Assembly: GCA_020465985.1 (NCBI GenBank)
Contig: JAANYP010000383.1
Location: 70,755 to 134,754 of the forward strand
From: Centrapalus pauciflorus
Lineage: Eukaryota > Streptophyta > Magnoliopsida > Asterales > Asteraceae
DNA length: 64,000 nt
Direction of reading: 5' to 3'
Shown here piece by piece: positions 11,601 to 21,609 of the stretch. Within the stretch, counting starts at the first letter, position 1. Every line of letters begins with the position of its first letter. The notes beneath the pieces were generated by a model that ran no database searches, had not been told where the DNA came from, and saw only the letters and a program-made list of their open reading frames with translations. The position numbers and the translations under genes were made by a program.

Positions 11601-11712
11601 TCCTAGATTCCACAAGAAATTCAAGCATCTGCCTGTATCCTTGCGCCTCGGGGAGGTCATGATCCGGATGAAGCACCATATTGTGCTTAGGAACAAACGC
11701 TCGAATAGCCAT
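8668..11712 (-). CDS. Element C third-frame (envelope-like) protein, open over 1014 codons
   Basis: The start chosen is the ATG at 11712 (MAIRAFVPKH), because it follows the acceptor-like TTTATTGCGCAG by two bases and matches the start in B; an upstream ATG at 11754 precedes the acceptor. Residues 1 to about 265 form a folded domain conserved in B, D and more remotely A and E (IRQFYDHLQVD, later KWRFLAHVFMVCF). Then come a glutamine-rich tract (about 283-300), an acidic Ser/Pro-rich region, a coiled coil (about 540-620), a strongly acidic stretch (about 690-750) and a basic C-terminal domain (about 790-1014). I see no signal peptide and no membrane segment, so 'envelope' is a positional name only. 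The N-terminal part may be related to domains called 'putative plant transposon protein'; that is a guess. Function unknown. Confidence 0.88.
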   Translation of the reverse strand: MAIRAFVPKHNMVLHPDHDLPEAQGYRQMLEFLVESRIGFALSHNVQLILPYIRQFYDHLQVDCSVTPTVLRTRIAGQPLVFSADMLRQVLQLGTQEEESGPIEFPLNIRQAAFQRMGYSLDVSKVSYMKSGLIGKWRFLAHVFMVCFAPKKAGFDYIVAKIQSGIVAIVYNRPYSFSEMFFSEFVHQITAPENQQFLLYLRFIMMLIRHFLPNLPPSNDVQNVAIMDKRIFADCSSHRGRLAIPIERPLFGAVLDRNFVAPDNANWAGEVEVQPRQQQQQPQQQQQRPLQQQPRARPRDPRRRQRATASQTQASRPSTSQQPEVQEAGPSNVPNEADQLCQTLNEIWEAGPHANEDIAAELVGELLEPPEGEDDVFRDVDEYVPEQTGNDESSSATESEEMEEIGVEAPESVSTEPHVQIGTYGSRLIINEGGSRRREARELEESDFEEDETPQLVTRQRAKRHRFMQGTSSQSDAQPPPQTQTQPQDTAPPSPPRDEPYIPSPLLPTPLQSIPSTSSSYADNQRFLRLKDRVDFQEIQIFGLTKAIGELQKHNADIDKENADLKKIVEKVQEENTELKTFVCDQSAEIRTMRSLIEQLMKNLQAQGETSCRDQEVQRPRDDDDEDNQGNDPSPKRQNEPVDFSAAQTAQSEGEPSPGGEVGGAGGEAGSSRTLDSDMIDALKDIEEELMEFDFEDDIEELEEFEEGEFIPEEIVDWQPEDEVIADEDDEADEIVVQQNPITDTYMIDGDRMVDIDIVNAALNPKSSTEEPARELSNEEKRKLWFRAEEKELAIRRSMKVPGTGKLSERILSWFFDRDLQLFIIKRKDGLQYLRRTLKAFNTLPKIEITALAWKDLINIGDDPYANVIERIIRKEGRSRKFERLSPRVGRRVEDKSRIDPLTGRPWMRIQYKPVKCLRKVPLKKMPQNVLQNLKWWYADTETGEAVMEDLEEKVILRVYDPLHLVNLSKEDLQTLYNCKISSDAHMDAEASKYENVVKVCVEKGLYAGSVLNQ

Positions 11713-11867
11713 TTCTGCGCAATAAACAAAACCATTAAATTCATTAAAAATCAATAAACTTGTTCAAATTCAAATTTGCTTTATTTTGTACTTTATCAAA
11801 TACAAAATCTAGCACAATTAAATTTTCACAAGTTTAATAAAATTTAAATTAGACAAAATAAATAAAG

Positions 11868-12500
11868 TGCAGATTCGAAAGTAACAGATTCGAAGTGTCC
11901 CTATTCGAGTCTAATGGACAGATTCGAGGATCATGGTCATCTCGAATCTAATGACAGATTCGAGAAACCCATGAACAGACTCGAAGTCCAGGAACAGACT
12001 CGAAACCCCGTCGGCCATGGTTTCAACAAAAACCCAAAATTTTAACCATTTTGAACTTGGTAAATCACATACATTAGTTCAACTAGGTTCTAATCATTGA
12101 TTTATGTCTTTAATTTGATCTTTTATAGGTCCAAACTTAGTTATTTAGCAAAAACTCTATTTTGACCAATAAAACTTCAAAAATCGACGATTTGTCCTTA
12201 AATGGTGTATAAAACTACCAAAATCTTGTACAATCCGGTTGATTATACCTAGATATGAGTGTAGAATCGAACACAGTAGCCTTAGAGTCGACAAAATGTC
12301 GTTTAGGAGCAATACGGTAGACTCGAGAACAGATTCGAGATCGTCACAGACAGATTCGAGGATATAGATTCGACAACAGTAAAGTAATAAATGACTTCAC
12401 TATTGACCTATATATACTACCTACCTTCGAGTCTATGTGGATTCGAGTCTACTGACAGATTCGAAATACTTCACATTCGAGTCTGTCTTAGATTCGAAAT
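11868..12500 (-). repeat. Element C pre-env arrays of TTCGAATCT motifs
   Basis: Two clusters (11868-12010 and 12290-12500) of AGATTCGAA/GACTCGA variants in both orientations, orthologous to 7263-7900 of element B. All keep a central CGA. Confidence 0.82.
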
Positions 12501-13115
12501 TATCAACACTTAGAAAAATTTCGAAAATTTTGAAATAAGTTCAACTTTTCCAATTTTTTTCTACGGTATTGTGTAACCAGATAAACTATGCCAATTCTTT
12601 TACCCTAAGCAACAGATATTTCACGCAATGTTTATTTTATCCAACTTCGAATGCACCCTCAGTAACTTTTGACCTTTTACCTAAACTAAAATAAAATAAG
12701 CTAAGGTAAAAATAAAATAAAATAAAATGTTGACTAAAAAATTTTAATCTAGACTTAAGTTATAAAAACAAATTTACAAGCTAAGCTTAATACTAAACAA
12801 CATATTTTTGATGAGTATAGTCGAAGAGAGGTTCAATCAGATAGCGATGTCCGATACTAACTTTCAGTACTTAAACTTTCACACTTAGGAATTTTTTGAA
12901 TTCCTTTGATTGTTTGTCGTGACATACCCATTTAGCCGATTGTTGGTATTTTACCCTGTTAAACATTCTACATTTCGGAATATCCCTTGGCCTTTTTATT
13001 TATCAGGAAATTATCTTACGTGACTCAGACATAGACATACTTTTATGATCAAGGCACACAGACAAAAATTCTAACTTGTTGGTATTTGCAAACTTTCTTT
13101 AAAAGACAAACATCG

Positions 13116-13287
13116 GACACAGGTCTGTATTCTCATACAACAAAGTGTCTTAGTTCGACTTAAGGTTTATTTTTAAAGTTAGCAGATAGCGGTGACAGGT
13201 CTGTACTGACGTACAACAAAGCGACATGTCTGCTAACCCGAATCTAAACAGAGACAACAGGTCTGTACTTACGTACAACAGAGTTGC
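13116..13287 (-). other. Element C triple 34-nt hairpin (13254-13287, 13192-13225, 13116-13149)
   Basis: Read on the minus strand the copies come in the order given. Lower arms are GCAAC/GUUGU, GUCGC/GUCAC and GACAC/GUGUC. Upper stems are UUGUAC/GUACAG twice and UUGUAU/AUACAG once. Loops are GUAA, GUCA and GAGA. The middle copy is also enclosed by a perfect 9-bp pair GTTAGCAGA/TCTGCTAAC. The third loop is GAGA here and GAAA in B, both GNRA type. Confidence 0.83.
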
Positions 13288-13851
13288 ATGTTTTCGACTC
13301 TCAGTTTTTCATGATATTTCTATTCTTTCCATTTTCAGATGTATTTGATGTTGCCATACATCCCCAGAAAGTTTGCACACCTCATTTAGACTTAAAGTTT
13401 GTATGTCTTGTACATAAAAATTAAGACCGATTGGTCACACATCTAGGTTAGTGACACGCTTGACTTTTTCTAGAATATTTTATTAGCCTTGAGATTCCCT
13501 ATATGTATTATGCCTACCAACACATCAAACTAAATAAAGTATAACACTTAGAGTTTAGTTGCATTATGTGTGAAAGCCTAAATACTTAGAGTCTGTAACG
13601 ACGGTGCTAATTTTCGTCACTTTGAACCTATGTATCTAAGACCTAACTTTTTTTTTTTCTTCTGATATTCTCTTTTTTTGTATTTTTGTAATTTTCTCTC
13701 TTTTTTTCTTTTGTTTTTCATAGCAAAAAGCAGTAAACTAAGCTAACCTACTAACTTACTAAAAATAGAAACTTACTAAAAATAGAAACTTTCCTAAATT
13801 AGAGACTTACCTAAATTAGCAGACTACTGTAAAGAAAGAAATACTACTACT

Positions 13852-16800
13852 CTAAAAGAAAATAAACATACTACTACTAAGGTCAAATAACTCTGGGTTG
13901 CGCATTCCATTCAGTTGAATTAAATACTCAAACCGTGACTTATCAAACGCTTTGGTAAATAAATCTGCATTATTATCTTCTGTTGCCACCTTTACCAGTT
14001 TGATTAAGTTCTTTTCAGCACAATCACGAATAAAATGATGCCTTATGTCTATGTGCTTTGTTTTACTGTGTTTAACTGGATTATTAGTTATAGCAATTGT
14101 AGATTGATTGTCTATCCTAATAGGAGTTTGAGTGTAAGCCAAACCGTAATCCCGCAATTGTTGTTGTATCCACAGAACCTGTGAGCAGCAACTACCAGCA
14201 GCTACATACTCGGCCTCGCACGTTGACACGGCTACCGATGTTTGTTTCTTGCATTGCCAGGACACCAGTCTCCCTCCGAGGAATTGACAACCTCCAGTCG
14301 TTGATTTGCGCGTCAAGCTGCATCCTCCGTAGTCCGAATCTGTGAACGCCTCCAACTCTAGATCTCCCTCCGCGTGATACCAAAGTCCCAGCTTCGGTTT
14401 CGACTTGAGGTATCGTAGAATCCGCTTCACAGCTTTCATATGCATCTCCTTCGGATTCGCTTGAAACCTAGCACAAATACACACAGCAAACATTATGTCA
14501 GGTCTTGAAGCAGTTAAATACATAAGTGACTCAATCATGGCCCGATATAAAGTCGGATCCACATCGGAATCACTTTCAGTACCCGGCCCGAGATTGTGAT
14601 TCACTTGAATCGGCGTGCTGAAGTGGGCAGTCAACTTAGTTCCTTCCATCCCGAAACGCTCCAATATGTCATAGACATACTTGGTCTGATGGATAAACAT
14701 ACCTTCCTTCTTTTGGTCAACTTGTAACCCTAAAAAGAAATTCAACTCTCCCATAGCACTCATCTCGAACTTAGACTTCATAACCTTCTCGAAATCTTTG
14801 CACATCTGTTCGTCTGATGATCCAAAAATGATATCATCGACGTACACTTGTACCAAGATAAAGTGATCTCCCTTTCTCTTAACAAACAGAGTACTATCTA
14901 TCCTACCCCTCTCAAAGCCATTTTCTAACAGATGGTTGGATAGAGTCTCATACCACGCTCTAGGTGCCTGATGTAATCCATAAAGAGCCTTATCTAAGCG
15001 ATATACTCTATCACGATATTTTGGATCTGTAAATCCGGGCGGTTGTTCTACATACACCAACTCCTTCACTTTCCCATACAGGAAAGCACTCTTAACATCC
15101 AGTTGATATACTTTAAAGCCTTTGAAGGAGGCAAAAGCTAAAAACAACCTAATTGCTTCTAACCTTGCTACAGGTGCAAACACTTCGTTGTAATCGATTC
15201 CCTCCTCTTGGTTGAAACCCTTTACAACTAATCTCGCCTTGTTGCGCGTGACTATACCCCGATCGTCTCTTTTGAACTTAAAAACCCATTTGGTTCCTAT
15301 TGCAATCTCCCCTCGAGGTAACGGAACTAACTCCCACACTTCTAGTTTCCTAAATTGTGAAAGTTCTTCCTGCATCGCATCAACCCAGGAGTTATCCTTA
15401 AGTGCCATTTGCACATTTTTGGGCTCTACTTGCGATATGAAACATGAATATAGACATGTGTGATATGCCTCGGAGTCGTTTATCATCGACAACAACACAG
15501 TGTTGTTATTTACACTACTCCGAGTCCTCACACCCTCGTTAGGATTTCCTATGATGCTTTCTATTGGATGGTTCTTGTTAATCCTAGAGGTCTCTATTTC
15601 GTCTACCCTTAGATTATCTCCTAAGTTGGATCCTATTTCACCTAAAGGGGGAACAGGCTCAGCTTCCACATTTTCTTCCTCACGGACGCTTTCCTCAGAG
15701 GCAGAACTTGATGCTTGAGTCTGATTCTCAGTATTAGGTGCCTCTTGATCAGCAACTTCTGGAGATCCATCTACAGTCGCAGTAGGCTCGGACGTAGATT
15801 CGAACGTGGTCCTCGGAAAAATATGGCCATCGTCATTTAGGTGCAACGTCGCCATGTCTTTTTCGATTGTACCTGCAGTATCATCCAAAGGAATGTTAAA
15901 TGACTCAAATAACTTATCATAGTCAAATATCCATTCCGGACCAGTTTGGGGTTCATGTGTATAACTTGTGACTTCAATATTATACACAATCTCCACAGTA
16001 CCACTCTTTTTGTTAAAAACCCGTTTGTTTGGTGAGTTTGGCACATAACCTAGGAAGTATCCTTCGTCAGCCTTTTCACCAAACTTCGGTTGATGTTTTG
16101 TTCTTAAAAGTGTGCATGGTACTCCAAACGGTTCGAATCCAGTTAAGTTAGGTGGCCTTTTATTCAAAATTTCATAACATGTTTTGTTCAATGATTTGAC
16201 TGTAAGGACTCTATTTAAAATATGGCACGCGGTATTCACTGCCTCCCCCCAAAACATGGTAGGAAGCTTTGAATCCGAAAGCATAGTCCTTGCAGCCTCA
16301 ATCAATGTTCTGTTTTTACGTTCGGCCACCCCATTCTGTTGAGGTTCATATGGTGCACTGAATTGATGCACGATGCCCTTTGATAGGCAATATACACCAA
16401 TTACAGAGTTTTTAAATTCAGTCCCATTATCACTACGAATATGTTTAACCCTTGTTCCGTAGGAGTTTTCCACTTGGTCTAAGAACCCGATGAGCTTTGT
16501 TGCCGTCTCGTCCTTCGTACCTAAAAAGAAAACCCAAGAAAAACGTGAGTAATCGTCGGTGATAACTAAGCAGTACCAACTACCTCCAATACTCCTTTTG
16601 TTGATTGGGCCGAAAAGGTCCATGTGCAACAGATCGAATGTTGAGGCTATGGAATTCTACTTCTTGGACTTGTGTGTCTTCTTATGTTGTTTGCCCTTCA
16701 TGCAAGGTAGACACTTATCCTCGAACTGAAAACTTTTCATGGGCACACCCTGCACCAGTCCATGCTTCGTAATGTAATTCATCTTTCTCAGGTGCAGGTG

Positions 16801-17261
16801 AGCCATGCGTCTGTGCCACAGTACGGACTCCGTCTCTGAAGCTTTTGATAGTAAGCAGATCGGACCCATCGAAGTATCTGGCTTGTTCATGTCGAGCATG
16901 TACAAGTCATTCTTCCTTGGCGCCCGCATCAATATCCAATCTTCAGGTATTTTGAATCCAGGCTTTAGCACTAACGCCTCAGTGTCAGTAAATAACACTG
17001 AGTTCTTCTTATCACAGATTTGAGAGACACTAATGAGATTATGAACCAGTTTATCAACGTGATAAACTTGATCCAAAGTAATCGTCCCATTAGTGACTTC
17101 TCCAGTTCCAGTGATATTTCCACCCTTGTTACCCGCGAATGATACAAATCCCCTATTACCCCCCTTGAAGTCTGTGAGAAGACTTCGTTCCCCCGTCATG
17201 TGCCTGGAGCAACCACTGTCGACGAACCACTTGTTGTTTGGACCGGTAGTTATCTCCTGCA
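13852..17261 (-). pseudogene. pol: Element C pol: protease, integrase, reverse transcriptase, RNase H, one internal stop
   Basis: Coding begins after the acceptor-like CATGTGCAG at about 17261. Domains in order: protease (DSGCSRHMTG, about 17220-17190), integrase zinc region with WHRRMAHLH and CLPCMKGK (about 16815-16690), integrase core (TDDYSR, DNGTEF, GVAERKNR) within 16600-16300, reverse transcriptase with YVDDIIFGS at about 14851-14825, and RNase H (SDYGGCSLTRKST, later CEAEYVAA) to the end. The catalytic residues I can check are present. The only break is a TAG at 16657-16659, where element D has CAG (Gln), just before the integrase core. Otherwise it is one frame of about 1,135 codons. 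Whether the stop is a mutation or occasionally read through cannot be told here. Confidence 0.9.
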
Positions 17262-17277
17262 CATGAAAGAAAATAGG

Positions 17278-20152
17278 TTAGTTATCACGGGGAACCCAAG
17301 CCATGACTTACTTGGTAATACCATTCTCGTCCACATACGTGAACTCTTTCAAGTACCCATCTCGCCTTTCAGGTGACTTGGGCCTTTGAACTGAATTCTG
17401 TTGTGGTGCCGAGTGATTTAGATTCACTCTTTGCCTTTGAGTAGGCATTTGTTGTGGTGCTCTAGAATAAGTCTTATTATACTGCATTTCAGACTGTGAT
17501 CCCTGAGCTCTTACCGGAACATAATGTCTAACGGGAGTATGTGACCTAACTGGAGTGTGTGACCTGCTAGGTGTTGTGCTCCTATAGACTTGTTGAGGTG
17601 CTGACCTAGATTGATTAATGACACGATTCGGTGAATTTGTCCTAACCACTTCTTTTGGTCCAACCTTAACCGGTGTTTGTTTCACAAAAAGTTTTGGTGC
17701 GGCCTGCACAGTTTTCTCGGTAGGTTGAGAACTACTGCTGCTTGCCACAGTTGGTGAGGGCTTAACAGGTGTTGGGTTCACTGTCTTAGGGGTAAGTTCT
17801 GCTTTCCTATTTGGACAGTGAGAAGCAACATGCCCTTTCTCGTGACATCTAAAGCAAGACATCTTATCCATGGACTTTTTGGTTGGTCCCTTAGATCTAG
17901 GTGTCTCACTGGTGTCTACATCCTTTGGTACATCTATTGTGTCTGTCTCTTCGACCTGGTCAGCCCATGAAATTTTCTGTTTGCCTGCAGGTGTTTCACT
18001 GGAGGAAGACACAAATTTCACTTTCTTGGCCTTGACGGTTGAGTCAGCCACCTTAGGTGTATTTTCAACTATAGGCTCAGGTGTCGGTTCAGGTAGGTCC
18101 TCTAAGTCTACTGAGTTGTCAGTTTTCTCCTGAGGCTGAGGCACATAGTTAGCATTGAACGGTGGAGGAATTTCGTGAAAACCTAGACCTACAGGCTTCT
18201 TAGACTGTCTTTGGGCATCTAAGACTTTCCCTAGGTTTAGGCTCGAGTTCCTAAACTTTTCCAGCTTGCTATTTGCCTCTGCTACCTTAACTTTGGTCTC
18301 GGCTAGCTCTATGTCCTTGTCTTTCAGACTTTTGGTCAAGGCCTCTACATGCTCATACATAAGCTCTATCCTAACACACTGCTCACTCAGTTTGTCTTTT
18401 AGAACGATTACGTCTTGAGCATCAGCCTTAAGCTTTTCTTTTAAATCTTGCTTTATATCATTTAGGCTAGCATTTTCAATTTTTAAATTTTCATTTTGAG
18501 CAGCTATGGTCTTATGTGAGTCTAAAACTAGATTTAACCTATCGTTAGAACTAACACATAAAGCACATAATTCACGAAACAGAGAATAAGAAAGACTAAC
18601 CTTTGAGTTGTCAGATTCCACGTTGGCCATCTGAGCAGCAAACTCCAGCACGGTCTGATCATTCGCTTTCTCTACCCACATCGGACTGCTGTCCCGTGTG
18701 GTCTGCTCGACTTCTTCACAACAATTCTCCGTAACTTCAGCCATAAAAGCTCTAGCATTGGACTCAGGATGTGAACTCCAGTCATAGGTACCATCTAGCT
18801 GTCTGTCAGAAGTGACATGGATATTAGACCCGCTAGATTGGCTTGACCAGAATTTGAACTCGGAAGGTATCTCTGTTGGGACTGATTTTGGTTTGTCCTT
18901 GATGCTGATTCTGTCCTTGGTATGATTCTACCTTCGGTCTTTGACACTCCCTGGCGAAGTGTCCCAATCCCTGACAGTTGTAGCATTTGACCTTAGACTT
19001 ATCAAATCCTATCCCTTTGTTGTTCATTTGCAGATTCCTCCCAGTTCTCTTAATGAATCTTTTAACCCTCTGGGTCACCATGGCCAGTTGCCACTTAAGA
19101 TCCATTTCCTCTAAGTCATCAGGGTCGACCTGATCATAATCTTCATCCCAAAGAGCCGGATCATTGATCTTCCCTTGAACACAATTTCCATAAGCTGCCA
19201 CAAAGGAAGCAAGCAGATTTAAATGTTCTTCTGCGGACTTTGCGCTCATGGGCATCTTCGAATAGCTCTGACTGGTCGATGCCTGTTGGACTTGAGGTGG
19301 CGGTTCTTCCGATCTTCCTAACCCTAAGAACGCGCGATTCAGTGAGTCTTCGGACTCTGGTGGCGATGACGTTTCTCCGGTGAAAAACGCTGTAGCACTC
19401 TTCTGATCAGCTGTCACTGATGATTTAGATGTCTTTCCAAAATACATCGCCGGATTTTGGACTTGCTCGTAATCAGTCTCAGCCTTTATCATCTCGAAGT
19501 GATATGCCCTCAACGTTCCCACGATGTCATCCAGCGATTGAGCATAGTATTTGTCTTCATTAAGCTTAATCATTGCCACGTACATAGCCCATTTGGCTGG
19601 TAAGGCATCAAGAAGCTTGTTGTTCTTGTCACTGTCCGAGTACTCAATGCCATGACTTTCAAGCTCTGTTATCAGATGATAGAACCTTGTGATAATATCA
19701 TCTAACTGTTCATCCTTAAGAGCCTTGAAAATCGCAAACTGTTGGGTCAACAGCTCTGTACGCTTTCTAAGTACCCGTGGATTACCCTCACACCTTTTCT
19801 GGAGAGATTCCCAAAGTTCTTTCGACGTCCTTTGAGTCCGAAATGTGTGCAAGATATCTTGAGGTAATGCCATACGGATAATGGAGAAAGCCTTGTTTTC
19901 AGCTTCAAATAGTTTCTTGTCATCCTCTTTCATCATTTGATATGACAAGACCTTTTGACGGCCTTCAACCTCAGATACTGGTGGAATGTACCCTTCATCT
20001 ATGCACACCCACATGCGCATATCATTGAATCGTACAAAATCCGTAAATCTGTCCTTCCACCAGTAGTAATCCTCAACTTTCATCAGCTTAGGTGGTGCAT
20101 TGGCCTTCCCAACTTCGTGATCCATCTCAAGGAATTTCTGAAGGTTTGACAT
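17278..20152 (-). pseudogene. gag: Element C gag with two CCHC knuckles; two small frameshifts and a premature stop
   Basis: ATG at 20152 (MSNLQKFLEMDHEVG). A copia-type gag domain occupies the first 230 residues. CCHC knuckle 1 (CYNCQGLGHFAREC) lies at about 18946-18987. Two one-base losses between about 18890 and 18800 shift the frame; the continuation reads from about 18790. A long coiled coil follows (18500-18270), then an acidic/proline region, CCHC knuckle 2 (CFRCHEKGHVASHC) at about 17815-17856, and a basic Arg/Ser/Pro tail with repeated RSHTPV. A TAA at 17308-17310 replaces the TCA of B and D. The family UAA is at 17278-17280, in frame with pol. At over 900 residues with two widely spaced knuckles, Gag is unusually long for copia. 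Confidence 0.88.
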
Positions 20153-20850
20153 CTTTTCTGAAAGAAATTGAATTTAGACTTAATTAATTTAATTCGAAAC
20201 TAATGTGGATTAACTCTTTCGAACCTAGATAGATTCGAATGTAATTAGATTCCAATTTATTTGGGATTAAATTCGATTAAGTATTTTAATTCAATTAGAT
20301 TCAAAATTATGTCAGAGTCGAACAATTCCTTAGATTCGAAGATATGTCAGATTCGAAGGATTCCTTAGACTCGAAGACCCTTAGAATCGAAGGCACAATA
20401 GAATCGAAATTCAGCAGAATCGAAGCACAGAATCGAAACAGTAACAAACTCGAAACAAACTCGAAACAATATAGACTCGAGATCCAATTCGAATGTAGTA
20501 ACAGATTCGAAACACCACAGACTTGAAACTGACTGAAATTGACTCGAAAGGAGCGTATTTTGGTTAGACTCGAGACTAGAGTGAAACCCTAATTACCCCT
20601 ATAGATTCGAGCGCCGCAAACTCGAAAAACGGCTAACACTTTGATTTTTTGACGTTTTATAGATTAAATCACTATTTTTCAAATGAAAAATAATGATTTC
20701 GACCAAAAACGTGAAAAACGACAAAGTGTTTCCCGAATATGAATTTGCTAAGCTCAAAAACACGTTTTTGAGAGAAAAACCGTCCAACTAGCGTCAAGAA
20801 ACCTAGAATGTATCTGATGAACACGAAGAACACCAAGAACACTCCGCTGT
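20153..20850 (-). repeat. Element C gag leader with TTCGAA/CTCGAA motif array
   Basis: About 700 bases between PBS and gag. Motifs such as AGATTCGAA, AGACTCGAA and AGAATCGAA recur more than 20 times between 20190 and 20615. No coding region is supported. B has lost this segment by deletion. Confidence 0.82.
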
Positions 20851-20861
20851 CTCTGATACCA
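20851..20861 (-). other. Element C primer binding site
   Basis: The minus strand reads TGGTATCAGAG two bases after the LTR end (CCTTACA AG). Complementary to the initiator methionine tRNA. Confidence 0.94.
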
Positions 20862-20863
20862 CT

Positions 20864-21508
20864 TGTAAGGTCTACCACTGCAAGATCTATCTAGACGCGG
20901 ATCCGTTAACGAGTGCGGAATCCTCGTTGACGGTCAGACGGACAACTCTCAACCAACGGAAACACGGAGACTATTAGACGCTGAACGAACGACACACGAA
21001 CGATCCTACGTACTAATTCTCTCCGAAACGGGACTCACCAAGCTGATAAACTCGAGATCGCCTCTTGCTTAATTCCTCACGAATTCTGCAAAAAGTCTTC
21101 TAATCATTCGAGTCTATCCCTAATTATAGACCCTGATTCGAGTCTGTTGTGGGCCAACCTCGAATCTGGCCTAAGGCCCATTCGAATCTGTCCATCTGAC
21201 AGATTCGAATCTAACCTATTTTCGAATCTATGGTCTCATTCGAATCTATCTCAGATTCGAATGTATCCCCTTAAGTGATTCGAATCTAGCCTTTTACATA
21301 AACAACTAAGTGTTTGAAACTTATGATATTACCTTATGACTGATTTTATCTTTGAGCTTTATGTTTGAACTTCTTGTAATACGTTACATCAAGTTCAAAC
21401 ATACAAACACTGATAAAAATCAATCATACATAATATATATACCAAACATATGCTAAATCACAATGTAAGACAACTTAGACTGCTATCGTCACACGGGATG
21501 TACCAACA
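20864..21508 (-). repeat. Element C 5' LTR (right end on the + strand)
   Basis: 645 bp, partner of 7964-8608, one difference. Inverted repeat GTTTGAACTT/AAGTTCAAAC at 21363-21400. As the 5' LTR it should carry the promoter on the minus strand. Confidence 0.97.
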
Positions 21509-21513
21509 GTTGG
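21509..21513. repeat. Target-site duplication of element C, right copy (GTTGG)
   Basis: Matches 7959-7963. Element B sequence resumes here and reaches its third frame 96 bases later. Confidence 0.97.
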
Positions 21514-21609
21514 ACTTTGTACTTAAACAAGTTCAAAATAAAGCAAATTTAAATTTGAACAAGTTTATCGATTTTTAATGAATCTAATGGTTTTGTTTAT
21601 TGTGCAGAA

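Larger units (their letters stand above)
11713..13851 (-). other. Element C noncoding interval between pol and third frame
   Basis: 2.1 kb without a credible coding region. Going down the sense strand it holds a T-rich stretch after pol, the conserved block shared with B and D (about 13650-12820), three hairpins, and two clusters of TTCGAATCT motifs (12500-12290 and 12010-11868), ending in the acceptor-like TTTATTGCGCAG. Its position and end fit an intron removed to express the third frame. Confidence 0.72.
7964..21508 (-). mobile_element. Element C: structurally complete Sirevirus-like copia element, nested in B
   Basis: A 13,545-bp element on the minus strand with 645-bp LTRs differing at one base (8244 against 21144), a GTTGG duplication, PBS, leader, gag, pol, noncoding interval, third frame and polypurine tract. 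It is the most complete and youngest element here. Gag has two small frameshifts and a premature TAA. Pol has one TAG. The third frame is open over 1014 codons. With LTRs this similar, several coding lesions were probably already present in the RNA that was copied, which means it used proteins from another copy. Confidence 0.97.

Noticed and set aside
8668..11754. Start of the C third frame at 11754
   Set aside because: The additional 14 codons lie upstream of the acceptor-like AG and are not kept as coding in B, D, A or E.
17255..17312. Short intron in gag of C from GTAAGT (made by the TAA change) to GCAG
   Set aside because: It would be only about 50 nt, below usual plant intron size, and the joined frame meets a stop at once. 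B and D lack the GTAAGT.
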